Shown: positions 45,984-57,645 of the stretch, one piece after another
Layout: each line of letters opens with the position of its first letter
Position numbering within the stretch: the stretch's first letter is position 1
Assembly (NCBI GenBank): GCA_034509735.1
Contig: JACGWO010000007.1
Coordinates: 2,418,001-2,482,000, forward strand
Length of the DNA: 64,000 bases
Direction of reading: 5' to 3'
DNA from: Sesamum alatum
Lineage: Eukaryota; Streptophyta; Magnoliopsida; Lamiales; Pedaliaceae
The notes under the pieces: generated by a model
What the model was told of the DNA's origin: nothing
The model's database searches: none
What the model saw: only the letters and a program-made list of their open reading frames with translations
Program-made: the position numbers and the translations under genes

Positions 45984-46494
45984 AATAGTATCATACCTAA
46001 TTCGAAGTTATCCTGCAGGAGATATAGATGTTTGGAGGGTTTTGCCCAATCAATCCGAAAAATAGGAAAGTTGGTAACTAGTTACTTTATCCTGTTGGTT
46101 CGCAATATAGGGGGTTTTGCCCAAATGTTAATTTTGAGAATTTGAATTCTTTTTTTAATTATAAAAGTAATTTTAATTGATCGGTACGAGAGTTATCTAA
46201 TTCTAATATATTATTTCAATTTGAATAATTAAGTGTACAATATTTTATATATAGCCATGTATAGTTTGTCTCTAATTTGAATTTAAGCAACTTATTAAGT
46301 TTGAAAATCTAGGCGTTGCGCGAGATCATATTTAAAATTATGAATTTAAGATAAATAATATTAAAAAATATAAATAAAAATTAATTAACTACGTTTTTAA
46401 AATTCGATAATGAAGTTATAAAATGCAGTAAAAAATCAATTAAATGTAGCAAAATATATTATATGTAGAGAGAGAGAGCTTTGTATACGTGTAA

Positions 46495-46545
46495 GGGGAC
46501 AACATCATCCTACGGAGGGATTCGAATCTATGACCTTTAAAAATA
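46495..46545 (-). repeat. SINE remnant (B-box)
   Basis: 'acatcatcctacggagggattcg' parallels 'acatcaacccacgtaggggttcg' of the intact SINE at 61043-61264. Only the B-box neighbourhood is recognisable here. Confidence 0.35.
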
Positions 46546-47042
46546 TTTATTATAATAAAAATAATTTAAAATTTTAAAAAATTAAAATTTTAGTCAAAAT
46601 TGAAGAGTTTGACCAAAAGACTTCCTTCAAATATATTAATTCAAATATTATATATGACGAGTTTTAATATCCGGATCTGGATCCGGTTGATGCTTAATTA
46701 AGATGGCCTAATGCCGGGCCCAATTAAGATGAAAAAGCCCAGCCCAATTAGGAATAAAATACCGCCTACTTCACCCCTGCTAAAACCCTGATTCCTCCGT
46801 CTAACCAGTTACAGAAAGGGTCGTTGGTTTTGGTTTTGGTTTTCGGACCTCAAAACCCAGACCCGTATACCCGACAAGAACTTTCTCTTTCTTTCTTCGT
46901 GGCCATTCCTGTTCCTCTCACCAAAAACTTCCCGAGTCTAATGGCCTCGCCGTCGCCACCCCCTCTTCCTTCTAGACCTTCATCTCTCTAGAACTCCATT
47001 ATCGCCCCACATTAATATACTTGTGTACATCTGAATATTTAT

Positions 47043-49601
47043 ATGGACATGAGAAGATTACTAGTCAAGAAAACTGCCGCCGCCGCCGCCGCGACCAACA
47101 CCGCAGCAATACTCTTCCTTCCGATCAAACGCCCCTTAACTGTCTCGCTCCACCCTTTGCAGAAACACCAAAACCCGAAACCGGAACCGCAAGAAGTGGG
47201 TTCTTCGAATCTTGAGGCGTCACCATCCGCAGCAGCAGCAGCATTTGATCGGAGTTTACATAATAAGGAGAGTGCGTATTCTATCTTGTCGGGCACGAAT
47301 TTGAATATAAATCATTGCAAAGATTTACTAACCCATTTCAATCCTCATCAGTTTGATTCCCTTTTCTGGGAAATCCATAAGTACGTTAATCCTTCGACTG
47401 CATTGAAGTTCTTTTACTTTGCTTGCGAGTCTTGCAGTTTTAGGTTCACGCTTAGATCATATTGCCTTTTGTTCTACTTGTTAGTTTCAAAGAATCTTGA
47501 TTCGGCAGCTCGGTTGCTCTTGATAAGGTTGATTGATGGGAAGTTGCCCGTGACTTTGAGGGATGATGTTGGGGATTTGCACAAAGAGATTGCCAACGTT
47601 TTGGCGGATACTTATTTGGGTTCTGATAAATCTAGGAATGGTATTAAAGGGTTTGATATTTTGGTTCATGTTTATGCAAGTGAGTTTAAGAATTTGGGTT
47701 TTGACGTTGCAATGGATGTTTTTAGGTTTCTAGCAGGTCGAGGGTTGGTCCCGTCCTTCAAGACTTGCAATGTTTTGATGACCTTGCTTGTTAAGGCGAA
47801 TCAACCCGAGAAGAGCTACGAGGTTTTTGTTATTGTATCGAGAGATTCTTCACCGGATGTTTACTTATACAGTACTGCAATAAACGCGTTGTGCAAAGGA
47901 GGCCAGGTTGATGAGGCATTGGCGTTGTTTAAGAAAATGGAGAATTCGGGTGTTGTTCCTAATGTTGTTACGTATAATAACCTTATGCATGGACTGTGCA
48001 AAAATGGGAGTTTGGAAAATGCATTTCAGCTTAAGAGGAGAATGGTAGATTGTGGGGTGAAACCCACTCTTGTTACTTATAGCGTGCTGATTAATGGTCT
48101 CATGAAACTCGAGAAATTTGATGAAGCTGATTGTGTTTTGAAAGAGATGTCGGGTAAGGGGCTTGTCCCCAATGAAGTTGTTTATAACACATTGATTGAC
48201 GGGTACTGCAGAATAGGGAATGTAACCACTGCACTGAAGTTAAAGGATGAAATGTTCTCACAAGGTGTTATTCCGAATTCAGTTACTTACAACACTCTTA
48301 TAAATGGACTCTGCAAGGAAAATCAAATTGGTTTAGCCGAACAGTTCTTAAATGAGATGTTAACAGGAGGTTTTAGTATACAATTAGGCACTATAAATTC
48401 CGTCATTCATGGTCTATGTAAAAATGAACGATTCGAGTCCGCACTAAAATTTACTGTCTTAATGATCTCTAAGAACTTAAGGCCTAACCACGGTTTGCTG
48501 ACGACACTGATAAGTGGACTTTGCTGGAAAGGTATGCATTCAGATGCCCTGAAGCTATATTATATGCTGCAGGATAAAGGATTTGCAGCTAATACAGTGA
48601 CCTCAAATGCTCTTATTTTCGGACTTTGTAAAGTGGGTAAGATGCATGAAGCTAAACTGCTTCTCAAGAGTATGTTGGATAGGGATGTTGGGTTGGATAC
48701 ATTTACTTATAATGCACTCATTTATGGATGTTGTAAAGAGGATCAGCTGGAGGCTGGCTTGAAGCTCAAGGAAGAAATGGCTGAAAAAGGAATTTCGCCG
48801 GACATTGTGACTTACAACTTGTTGATGCATGGATTATGTAAGAAAGGGAAAATGGACGATGCTCTGATGCTTTGGCATGAGATCCAAAGGAATGGTGTTG
48901 TTCCTAGTGTTAACTCATATGGGGTTATGATAGGTGGCTTTTGCAATGCTGGGAAAGTTGAAGAGGCTTTGCATTTCTTCCATATGTTGCTCCAGCAGAA
49001 AATTGAACCAAATTCTGTTGTATATAATACATTGATTAGAGCATATTCTCAGATTGGAAACGTGCTAGAGGCCCTCAAACTTCTTGATGACATGAGAAGC
49101 AAAGGCATTTCTCCTACTCTTGCCACATATTCTTCTCTAATACATGGAATGAGCAATGTTGGCCAAGTAAATGAGTCAAAAAATCTGCTCAATGAAATGA
49201 GGAAGGAAGGTCTGCTGCCTAATGTTGTGTGCTACACTGCACTGATTGGTGGCTACAGTAAGCTAGGCCAGATGGACGAAGCAAGGAGTCTCTTGCAGGA
49301 AATGTCTTCATGCGGTGTACAGCCTAACAAGATAACTTATACAGTTATCATCAATGGGTACTGCAAGTTGGGTAGAATGAAGGAGGCTTCTGAGAATCTC
49401 AGAGAAATGTTAAGCAAGGGAATCACCCCTGATTCAGTAACTTACAATATATTGACACATGGGTTCTGCAAGGAAGGGGAAGTAGAAGAAGCATTTAACC
49501 TGTGGGATCACATGTCTGATAGAGGAATACATTTAGATGAGGTTGCACACACTTCATTGGTTCACTGCATGCCCCAGCGAGCAAGGATTGAAAATGACTA
49601 A
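47043..49601 (+). CDS. P-class pentatricopeptide repeat (PPR) protein, intronless
   Basis: 852 residues. The first 45 residues (MDMRRLLVKKTAAAAAATNT...) are Ala/Lys-rich with few acids, consistent with organelle import. A conserved non-PPR region precedes two weak repeats (about residues 203-270). At least 16 consecutive 35-residue P-type repeats follow, from VYLYSTAINALCKGGQ to SVTYNILTHGFCKEGE, in perfect register. There is no E, DYW or SMR domain. P-class PPR proteins bind organellar RNA one base per repeat and stabilise, splice or help translate it. The closest Arabidopsis protein I recall is AT4G19440. A 5' leader of about 250 bp lies upstream. No disruption is visible. Confidence 0.94.
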   Translation: MDMRRLLVKKTAAAAAATNTAAILFLPIKRPLTVSLHPLQKHQNPKPEPQEVGSSNLEASPSAAAAAFDRSLHNKESAYSILSGTNLNINHCKDLLTHFNPHQFDSLFWEIHKYVNPSTALKFFYFACESCSFRFTLRSYCLLFYLLVSKNLDSAARLLLIRLIDGKLPVTLRDDVGDLHKEIANVLADTYLGSDKSRNGIKGFDILVHVYASEFKNLGFDVAMDVFRFLAGRGLVPSFKTCNVLMTLLVKANQPEKSYEVFVIVSRDSSPDVYLYSTAINALCKGGQVDEALALFKKMENSGVVPNVVTYNNLMHGLCKNGSLENAFQLKRRMVDCGVKPTLVTYSVLINGLMKLEKFDEADCVLKEMSGKGLVPNEVVYNTLIDGYCRIGNVTTALKLKDEMFSQGVIPNSVTYNTLINGLCKENQIGLAEQFLNEMLTGGFSIQLGTINSVIHGLCKNERFESALKFTVLMISKNLRPNHGLLTTLISGLCWKGMHSDALKLYYMLQDKGFAANTVTSNALIFGLCKVGKMHEAKLLLKSMLDRDVGLDTFTYNALIYGCCKEDQLEAGLKLKEEMAEKGISPDIVTYNLLMHGLCKKGKMDDALMLWHEIQRNGVVPSVNSYGVMIGGFCNAGKVEEALHFFHMLLQQKIEPNSVVYNTLIRAYSQIGNVLEALKLLDDMRSKGISPTLATYSSLIHGMSNVGQVNESKNLLNEMRKEGLLPNVVCYTALIGGYSKLGQMDEARSLLQEMSSCGVQPNKITYTVIINGYCKLGRMKEASENLREMLSKGITPDSVTYNILTHGFCKEGEVEEAFNLWDHMSDRGIHLDEVAHTSLVHCMPQRARIEND

Positions 49602-52600
49602 CTCTGGCATGGTAGGCTTTTACTCGGTACATTATGTTTCTTCAAGCAAATTGATTCTTTTGAAAGAAAATACACATATCTACATTTATTCCTTATATTG
49701 GTTGTCTTGTGTGCATTTGTTCTTATACATTCCATTCAGTTGGTCAAAATTGTCTGCGGTTTGGTCTGTTTTCTACTTTGCTTGTTTTATATTAGGCTAG
49801 CTGGTTGTTCAGTGATAAGACAACAGCATTCTTGGTGATGTTCTGGCCTGTGCTCAGGTGAGCTAATAAGTAGTAGGATGCGAGACACTCAGTTTTGAGG
49901 ATATTTTTCAACACAGAACTAACACGTTCTGGACATGTTCCACTACCTTAAGATAATGAGTATCTTTATTCGTAATGTCTTCAGAAAACAAAAATGTGGA
50001 TCAGAAAATCAATTTTAGAGAGCATGAGTGTGTAAACAGATTTAGGAAAGTTCAGGAGGCAATCATCCATTGAAGTTGCAGAATATGATAACAACTTATG
50101 CCTTGCATCGATCCTCCTAGATTTGCTGATATTTGCCTTCTCCAACCTCCAGAATAGTTGGAGAATTACAGAAATTATGTAGGAAGACAGTGAAGAGGAG
50201 GATAGTGCTTTCTTTTTTAAATGGGGTAAAATTTTGAACAAGGATTTGGGCAAACTCTTCACCTTGAACAACCGTTCCTGAATTGTGAAGCTTCTAGTGC
50301 CTCCAAATTTATTAATACTCTTTTATGTTTAGAGATTCATCCTAATTGCTGACCATATAAATTTCAATTTTCGACTGTTGTTTGAAACCAGTGTTCTCGT
50401 TTTTAAGTCTAAGGGTGTACTGGAGTGGTGGTTTTGAATGTGTATATGTGATCATAGTATGCGGCATGCTTATTTTATTTTCATTCTTTTGTTCTCACCT
50501 CTTGTCTATAATTCTAAATATGTATAATTTAACGTACTTATTAATATATATATATATATATGTATATTGGCATGACCTTTTGTCTTAACATTACCTGTTT
50601 TTGTGCTCCTCATTAGGCCAGCTTGATTTAAATGATAAAAGGATTTGTATGATTGTCTGCTATAGTATTTCTGTTATGTGTATCTGTCTCATTTCTTGGT
50701 TACTCTAGGTTGTCTGGAGTCATACCCAATTAATATTTAGATTTCCTTCTTGAGTGGGCTAATTTCCTCTGAGAGTGCATTTTGTGCAATTAAATGTCGC
50801 ATATCTTGATTTATCAGAGCATCCTTTTTAAAGATCAGTGTTTACCTTGTTAGAGCTTCTGCTTTCATCAATTAAATTGGTGTTTTTGATTAGGTTGTTG
50901 AATGTGATATATATTGTTACCTGCTGCGAAACAAGCTCTTCTCAGATGTCCATGTAAGAGGGAGGTTTTAAAGCACGGGGGACAATTCTTGAATTTTCGC
51001 GGGTACTTAAATTTCATTTTCATGGTATATATGGGAAAAATCTGACTTATGAGAATTTAATCCGATCTCTACCTGATGGTCATGGAATGAAGTAAAAAAC
51101 AGTTGAAGCTTCTGTTAGATTTTCTTTTCTTATTTAGGCATGAATTTTTTCATTCTAATAGTGAAATTACTGATTTTTTTTTTTTTGTTTGCCGACCAGT
51201 GACAGCAGAACAGGGAGAGTGGATCATCCAACAAACATAAGAAATAAATTGGTATCTCCTGACTTTTTCTGGGCTTACCTTGAATGGCCAGCGAATGATC
51301 AAGTCCCAGACAACATGGGCTTCAAGGTATTATAATTTTCTCCTAATGCCACATTGCGGTCCTTTGTCTGAACTGCCTCTAGATATTCTCAAAACTTCTC
51401 TTAATCGTTATTGAAATGCTGGAATTTTACTTCTGTGCTATTATATGTCTCTTTGGTGCTCTGATATTACAGAGTATTATTTTGAGTTTCGGATTTGACA
51501 TGAACTCAATTTGCAATTTGGGAGAGCCCTTGGCGCTCAGTGCATGATAATGTATGCATGATTTGAACTGAACCATGTTCTGAATCAGTAGTTGTTAAGA
51601 AGAATATTTAATTGGAGAGTATGGCAAGTGGGTTCACAAATGTTTCAATTATTAGCTAATTGCCCCTTAACTTAAGAGTTAAGATCATTGTTTGAAGTAC
51701 TAGTACAACTCATAGGTCATCTCTGTTAACAGGGGTAGCGGTTACGTTGTCTGACAATTACAGTAGTCTTCACCTGCTAGGGCAATTCTAACTTTGGTAT
51801 AGATGGGTTAAGGGGAAGGAAGGCTAATGCTTTTCCGTTGTTCATTGTTGACAGTGGGGCTGGAAAAGTATCTGAAACTGGCGTGCATACTATTTTCATT
51901 GTTCCTCTGCTGGATATAGGCACATGCCATCATTTGCAAAAGCTCTAATTATATAGCTTGGGTTTATCTAAATTTTATTTTTCTCATTTCAGTTGCAGGG
52001 TCTGCCGTTGGTAGCGTCTAGTGGTTTCATAATTTTACTCGGAAGGTACATAACTTGCACCGACTTTATTTGCACTACATGCTAAGAATTTTATGTGGTT
52101 CTTTAAGTACGAATTATTACGCATTTTTATTTTAAATATGCATATCACCTTGAAATCCTACTATTCTTGATTTTCGATTATATTGTTTAGCTGAAACATA
52201 TATTTGCAAATTCAAGCCCAGTTGAATTCATGTAATTATCATTCTTCACTTCGGACATTCCAATACACGTCCAGGCTTTTTGGATGGATATATTATAATA
52301 TCATATCATAACATGGTAATTTATTCTCCAACTGGTCAAAACCTCAAACTTCCATCCTAGCAATTACTAGAATTATGAAGATTCTTTTCCCCAAAAAAGT
52401 TTCCTATTGTAGGGCATTACATTAATATTCTTGGTCTGGTTTTTAAATGAAGTACCTCTAGCATTAGATCTATTATAGAGATTTAACCCTCAATCTTTCT
52501 GAAGCTGGAAGTGGATATGAACTCTATTCTTCTCAATGCATATGAATTGCTTTTTAGTTTTATGGAGATAAAATAAAACAACTGTAGAGTGAAGCAAAAC

Positions 52601-52741
52601 AGTAAGCTATTAATGGTGAAGTAAAGTCGAACCTTCTACCTTATAAAAAGGTCTATGTAAACATAAAAATGCTATATATAGCATCACTACAGGTATATGA
52701 ACATTGTTACCATTTAGATGCTCATTTATGTAAAAGAAGCA
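49602..52741. other. Region downstream of the PPR gene, with possible unassigned exons
   Basis: Moderate base composition suggests transcribed UTR or introns rather than transposons. Two spans look exon-like: 51200-51326 (acceptor CCGACCAG, donor AAG|GTATTA) and 51993-52045 (acceptor TTTCAG, donor GGAAG|GTACAT). Spliced together they stay open for about 60 codons (including SPDFFWAYLEWPANDQVP), but I recognise no family. They may be spliced 3' UTR of the PPR gene. Confidence 0.3.
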
Positions 52742-54091
52742 TTACAGCTGAATATGATTAAGATTCATTGGCTGAAGTATGTGATTAGGATCTGATTCAA
52801 GTGCCTCCACCATCTCCGGCCATAAGATCGCCGAGACAGTCCAAGACCCATCCCCGCTAGCGCTTTGCCTTTGGTTTATGTAGCCGACACCAAGTCTCTC
52901 TATGGTTGAACAGACTGTTCCGAGCACTGGACTCCCAAAACCAAAGTCTAATTCAGCCACAGGAAATCTTCTGCCTGATGATATTACAAGGGCAGGTCCA
53001 CCTAGACCAAGAACATTCTTTGATATCATCAGTCCAGGTCTGTGGCACTCTACCCAATCAATCAGATTCCTGAAATGTGCTTCATTAGTTACTGTTGAGA
53101 TAGCTTTGTGAATTATATCTGCTATACCTGCAATTGATCCTTTCTTTAAATCCGTCACATTCGACTCTCCAAAAGCGAGAGATAGCACGTTGCCTATGTA
53201 GTTGGACATAGAGTTCTGACACTCGGATAATCTTGATCGTCCGTCGACCAATCACCCTATCTTGCAAAACTCATGGTTTTTGTCGATAGCATTTGCCATA
53301 ACCTTCCAAATATAAGCTGAGAAGGCCTCAATTTTGGTTCTTTTGTTACCGTTGGCGCTTGCAAGTCTTTGCAATCTATTGATGCTCGATTCATCTATAT
53401 AATACAGGCGTTTGAGCAATATACTAATTGTGGGTATGTTGCGTATTTCTTCCATGGTGCAGGAGACGAATTCTTCATCCAATGATGGATCGTAACTCGG
53501 GGGGAACCTGGCCCGAAGACTTCTACTATGGTCAGGTGAGCAAGATATTGGTTTTTTCATGGCTGTCTCAGACCACGTCACTAGAAACTTGCTGAAGGCA
53601 CTTGCATCACCTAGTGCATGGTCGAACGTGAATGTCATCGAAATGCCTCCACAGATGTACCTTGTGATTTGAACCTGTACAGGAAAGTGGTGGTCAACAG
53701 AGACGAGCTTCCCTTGAAGAGACTTGTTGAGATTGTAAAAGTCGAACTCATCCAGGGAAATGCTTGCTTGTGCTTCTACCACGAGCGCTCCACTATTGTC
53801 GCAGATGATCTCAGGCTCACCCGATTTTGGGTTCTCAGAAATCCTACCTGCAAACGGGTAGAAATGCCTGAGGCACTGAGCAAGCGACTCCTTGAGGCTT
53901 CCATCGATCAAGGAGCTCCTATGTGTTCTCCCGTAAAAGTAGATGTATGTGACTGGAAATCGGCCCGACAAGAGATCAAGATTTGAAAGGGAGATAACAT
54001 GACTCTCGGGCACAGGACCTGCTGCTTTAACAACGGTCTTTCTTACAACCTTCACCTCAAAATTTCCATGTACGGCATCCTGGCTAGCCAT
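52742..54091 (-). pseudogene. BAHD acyltransferase with a single in-frame stop
   Basis: One continuous frame of 449 codons from MASQDAVHGN to NLNHIQL, broken only by TGA at 53254-53252 (codon 280). Family hallmarks are the catalytic H158-x3-D162 in TFTFDHALGDASAF and the structural DFGFG (382-386; the family norm is DFGWG). Flanking phrases include HFYPFAGRI, CKIG[stop]LVDGRSRL and NVLGLGGPALV. BAHD enzymes transfer acyl groups from acyl-CoA to alcohols or amines in the cytosol. The family has Trp (TGG) at the stop position, so one G-to-A change explains it. Nothing else is damaged. It is a recent null allele, a sequencing error, or a truncated product lacking the DFGWG half. It is positionally like AT1G31490 (recollection). 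Confidence 0.92.
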
Positions 54092-54174
54092 TTGAAATAC
54101 GAATTAGTGCAACAAGCGAAAAGTGTTTTTTGTAATATATTCAGGTTGGGAGATAAGGATGTGCTGCATGCCGT

Positions 54175-54184
54175 GGTTATATAG
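54175..54184 (-). promoter_or_regulatory. TATA box of the BAHD gene
   Basis: CTATATAACC on the minus strand, about 85 bp upstream of the ATG at 54091. Confidence 0.6.
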
Positions 54185-54539
54185 TCTGCGGACCGGGACG
54201 AGCTCGCTGAGGTGAACTACAGAAGTGAGTCTACTGTTTTTGTCTTCTTCCCTTTCTTGATCTCTTTTCTCCTCCGTGAAATCAAGATTCCATGATGCAA
54301 GAATCTGGGTTCGTTCAGTTCAAGTAAGAGAATTGCATAATGATACTTGGTATGGTGGGATGTGTGATTGTGTATATAGTGGTTGGCACTAGAAAATGTT
54401 GTCCAATTATCTGGGAAAAGAGAGGCGCAGGCACTAGCCTCTGTCTGTTTCTCCTCTAATATTGTGGGATTGATGTCAGCCGGACCCAGTGATGGGGCTG
54501 ACTAGTTGCTTACGAGAATGGATTTCTTATGATGTATTT

Positions 54540-55300
54540 TCCTTTGTCTGAATTTCCAACAATTTCATTGTTGAAGTAGAAAAGAAAAAAACAAGTTTTC
54601 TGCAGTCAATGAGAATCTTCACTTAATAATGAAAATTTACATCACAACATTGGAGACTTATAATTTCAAACACTGATCTAAGGATATAGAATCAATATTG
54701 AAAATACAAATAGACATAATGGAGCATCGATTGAATCAGTACAAGAAAATCTGAAGGAGGTTCATCAAGTTAATTATCATTTGCATTATGTAAAGGAAAC
54801 ATAAATTACATATTTACCATAATATCTTGTACATTGATAAATATGTTATATAACTTATAAATTTTTATCAATTACATGTATGGGCATAATTAAAATATAC
54901 AATATCAGTACTTTAAAAATTATCAAATATTATAGATTTGTATATTTACATCGTGTGTATATATATATGTTTGATGTAATATTTTAAAATTATATTGATA
55001 ATTTACTTTTTTAAAAAATTCAATATATATAACATCACAAGCAAAAATTATGTAAATTTTTTAACAGTTACATAAAAAGTATAAGGATTGTAAATTTATG
55101 AGTTTATTAAGATTTTATGGTAATTATAAAATCATAGTATTTATTTTAATTTTTTTTTTGTAACAATTCAAATTATATTTTAAGAGAATGATTGTAATAG
55201 ACATATTTTAAGAGCCATAAATAATACAGACATTTTCGTAACAAACAAAATAGTCCATATCATAAGAGGACATTTTATAAAGAGTAAAAGTGTTTTATGC
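54540..55300. other. AT-rich intergenic DNA
   Basis: No gene, tRNA or well-defined repeat; simple AT-rich sequence between the BAHD promoter and the GAGCTC-rich block. Confidence 0.4.
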
Positions 55301-55309
55301 ATAATTTAG

Positions 55310-56632
55310 GAGTATGGGTCACAACGAGTCGAGCTCGATCATTTTTTGCGAGCTCGAGCTCGATTTTGAGTGCCATGGCTCGAGCTCGAGCTCAAGCTCG
55401 AATCTTACCTGATGAGCTCGAGCTAAATTTAGCTCCAGCTGACTTCAAGCTCCTCGAGCTCGAGCTCGAGCTCATAATTATCGTTATAATTTTTGGCATA
55501 TTTTTTTTAATTATTGGTATACTTTTTAATAAAATTATATTATTATAATAGTATAGAATATGTATATATATAAATTAATTGTTAGGACTTGTCAATTTTA
55601 AAAAGTATAAGAGATTACAAATAAATATTAAAATATAACATAGAATTTATATGTGTCATATTAAAAAAGATATTAAAACTTACTAAATTATTGATTAAGT
55701 TTGTTGATTTCATTATTATTATTATTAATGTTATTATTATTATCATCACGATCTCACGATCATCATTATCTTTAGATTAACTCATGGGAATCACTAAGTT
55801 TTGACATAAATTTATAAGTAAAATTTATAGATTGTATAATGTATACTATGTATTTTGATATAAATATAAAACTCACAAACAGATATAAAAATCATAAGTT
55901 AATTATTCGGACTTGTCAATTTAAAAAAGTATAAGAGGTTATAAATAGATATTAAAATATAACATAAAATTTATATGTGTCATATTAAATAATTATTTTT
56001 AAAAATTATTAAAAACTTACTAAATTATTGATTAAGCTTGTTGATCTCATTATATATAATAAATAAAAAAAAAAGTAATTAAAATTGTTCAACCATGTTA
56101 CCATCATCATCGTCCTTAGTATTATTATTATTATTATTGTTGTTGTTGTTGTTGTTGTAATTATTGTTATTATTATTATTATAATAATAATAATACTAAT
56201 TATTATTATCATAACTAAGTTTTGGCATAAATTTATAAGTAAAATTTATAGATCGTATAATGTATACTATGTATTTTGATATAAATATAAAACTCACAAA
56301 TAGATATTAAAAAACATAAGTGAATTGTTGATTAAGTTTGTTTTTAATTATATAAATAATAAATGTTAAATGTATAAATAAAAGTATCAATACCATAGTT
56401 TATTATTATCTAAAATAAAATGTATGATATTGATTAATAATTATAATATATTGTCAATTTTTTAGTATGAAACTGATAAAGTATTGAATATGAAATTAAT
56501 AGTATAAAAATTCTAAAAATAAAAAAATATATATTTTTTTTTAAAAAAAGGAAAAAGCTCGCGAGCCGTTCGCGAGCTTAACGAACAGAGAGAATTGAAC
56601 TCGAGCTCGAGCTGGCTCGAAAAGTGTTAATA
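55310..56632. mobile_element. Element bracketed by GAGCTC-palindrome clusters
   Basis: The left end (55326-55470) holds about fifteen GAGCTC/GCTCGAGC units in both orientations; the right end (56556-56622) holds a smaller cluster including CTCGCGAGCCGTTCGCGAG. The AT-rich core contains long direct repeats: 'ggacttgtcaatttt...agtataagag' at 55587 and 55909, and 'taagttttgacataaattta' at 55795 and 56216. The layout (subterminal short motifs, non-coding core) suits a non-autonomous hAT- or CACTA-like transposon, but TIRs and TSD were not found. Confidence 0.45.
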
Positions 56633-56635
56633 AAA

Positions 56636-57426
56636 GGGTTAATTACATTCACCTCCCCGGCTATTCTGGGAATATACAAATTCCTCCCTCTTACTATGAA
56701 AATTACAATTACCCTTTCTGACTAACAGATGTTAGTCAAATTTAACATTAATACGTGCTTAAATGTCTATTTTCCTCATTTATAAAACTAAAAATAATTC
56801 AATAAAATTAATAATAGAAAAGAAGGAAAAAAAGCTTATATTCCAAATAATTTTAAAAATATACTTACGTGTTCATTTTTCTAGGAATTGCAACGTATAG
56901 AATTTTAAGAATTAAAATTAATACACTCAAATTGACTTGTTTAAATTTTTATTTGACATTGTAAAATTGGTTAAACTATTGAAAATCGCCTCAATATTTT
57001 TAACATTTGAATAATATAATCTTTATTTTATTACTTGCTATAAACTAATATAATTTCAACAATTTTTGCAAGCTTTGATAATTGTAGGAATAGAAATTAA
57101 TGTCACAACCTACACATATAATATCTGATTAAAAAAATATTATAAAAAAATATACTAAAAGTTAGAAGTATACACCCTTATTAACTTTAAAAATAACAAA
57201 TTTTTTCTTAGGGGTATTTAAGTCATAGAAAATAGAGTTGTTCAGATTGAGGTTATTATAGAAAGTTTAGACTAATTTTTTTATGTCATCAACGAAATTC
57301 ATTAAGTATAGAAATAATTTGTAAGGTGAATATATTTAGAAGAAATATTTATATAATTTTTATAATAAAAAATAAAAAATTTATATATTCCTATAAAAAC
57401 AGGGAGGTCCATATAATTACCCTAAA
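56636..57426. mobile_element. Inverted-repeat element with GGGTTAATTA ends
   Basis: The left end 'gggttaattacattcacctc' is mirrored at the right by 'gaggtccatataattaccct', with further weak pairing inward ('gaatatacaaattcctccc' against 'ctataaaaacagggag'). Non-coding, diverged. Confidence 0.5.
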
Positions 57427-57494
57427 TAAAATGAGATGAAAGTATCATTCCGATTCTAGTCTAGCTATCTAAACGGACAGAGGTGCATGGACGA

Positions 57495-57500
57495 CACGTG
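57495..57500. promoter_or_regulatory. G-box/ABRE (CACGTG) upstream of the LEA gene
   Basis: GACACGTGGAC centred about 40 bp before the TATA box; a second GCGTGGC-type motif follows at 57509. ABRE motifs bind ABA-activated bZIP factors and suit LEA expression in seeds and drought. Confidence 0.65.
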
Positions 57501-57536
57501 GACGTATGCGTGGCGCAGTCTCCCACTCCTACAACC

Positions 57537-57545
57537 TTATATAAG
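57537..57545 (+). promoter_or_regulatory. TATA box of the LEA gene
   Basis: TTATATAAG, about 100 bp before the ATG at 57646 and just downstream of the CACGTG element. Confidence 0.65.
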
Positions 57546-57645
57546 TAATAATCTTTCTAGGGTTTCATCCATCATCAAGAATTCAGACAGTGTCAAAATT
57601 TGAAGTTGGAAGGAGACCAGGATTCAGCCGCAGTTAACCAGCAAC

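Noticed and set aside
49981..50271. 96-codon minus-strand open frame
   Set aside because: No recognisable family, low-complexity Lys/Ser composition, and it overlaps the likely downstream transcript of the PPR gene.
52742..53267. Separate downstream gene starting at 53251 next to the BAHD frame
   Set aside because: It is in the same frame as the upstream part, begins at a TTG rather than ATG, and continues the BAHD domain; a single TGA separates them.
56009..56279. Open frames rich in Ile/Val on both strands
   Set aside because: They are translations of (ATT)n and (GTT)n simple repeats.
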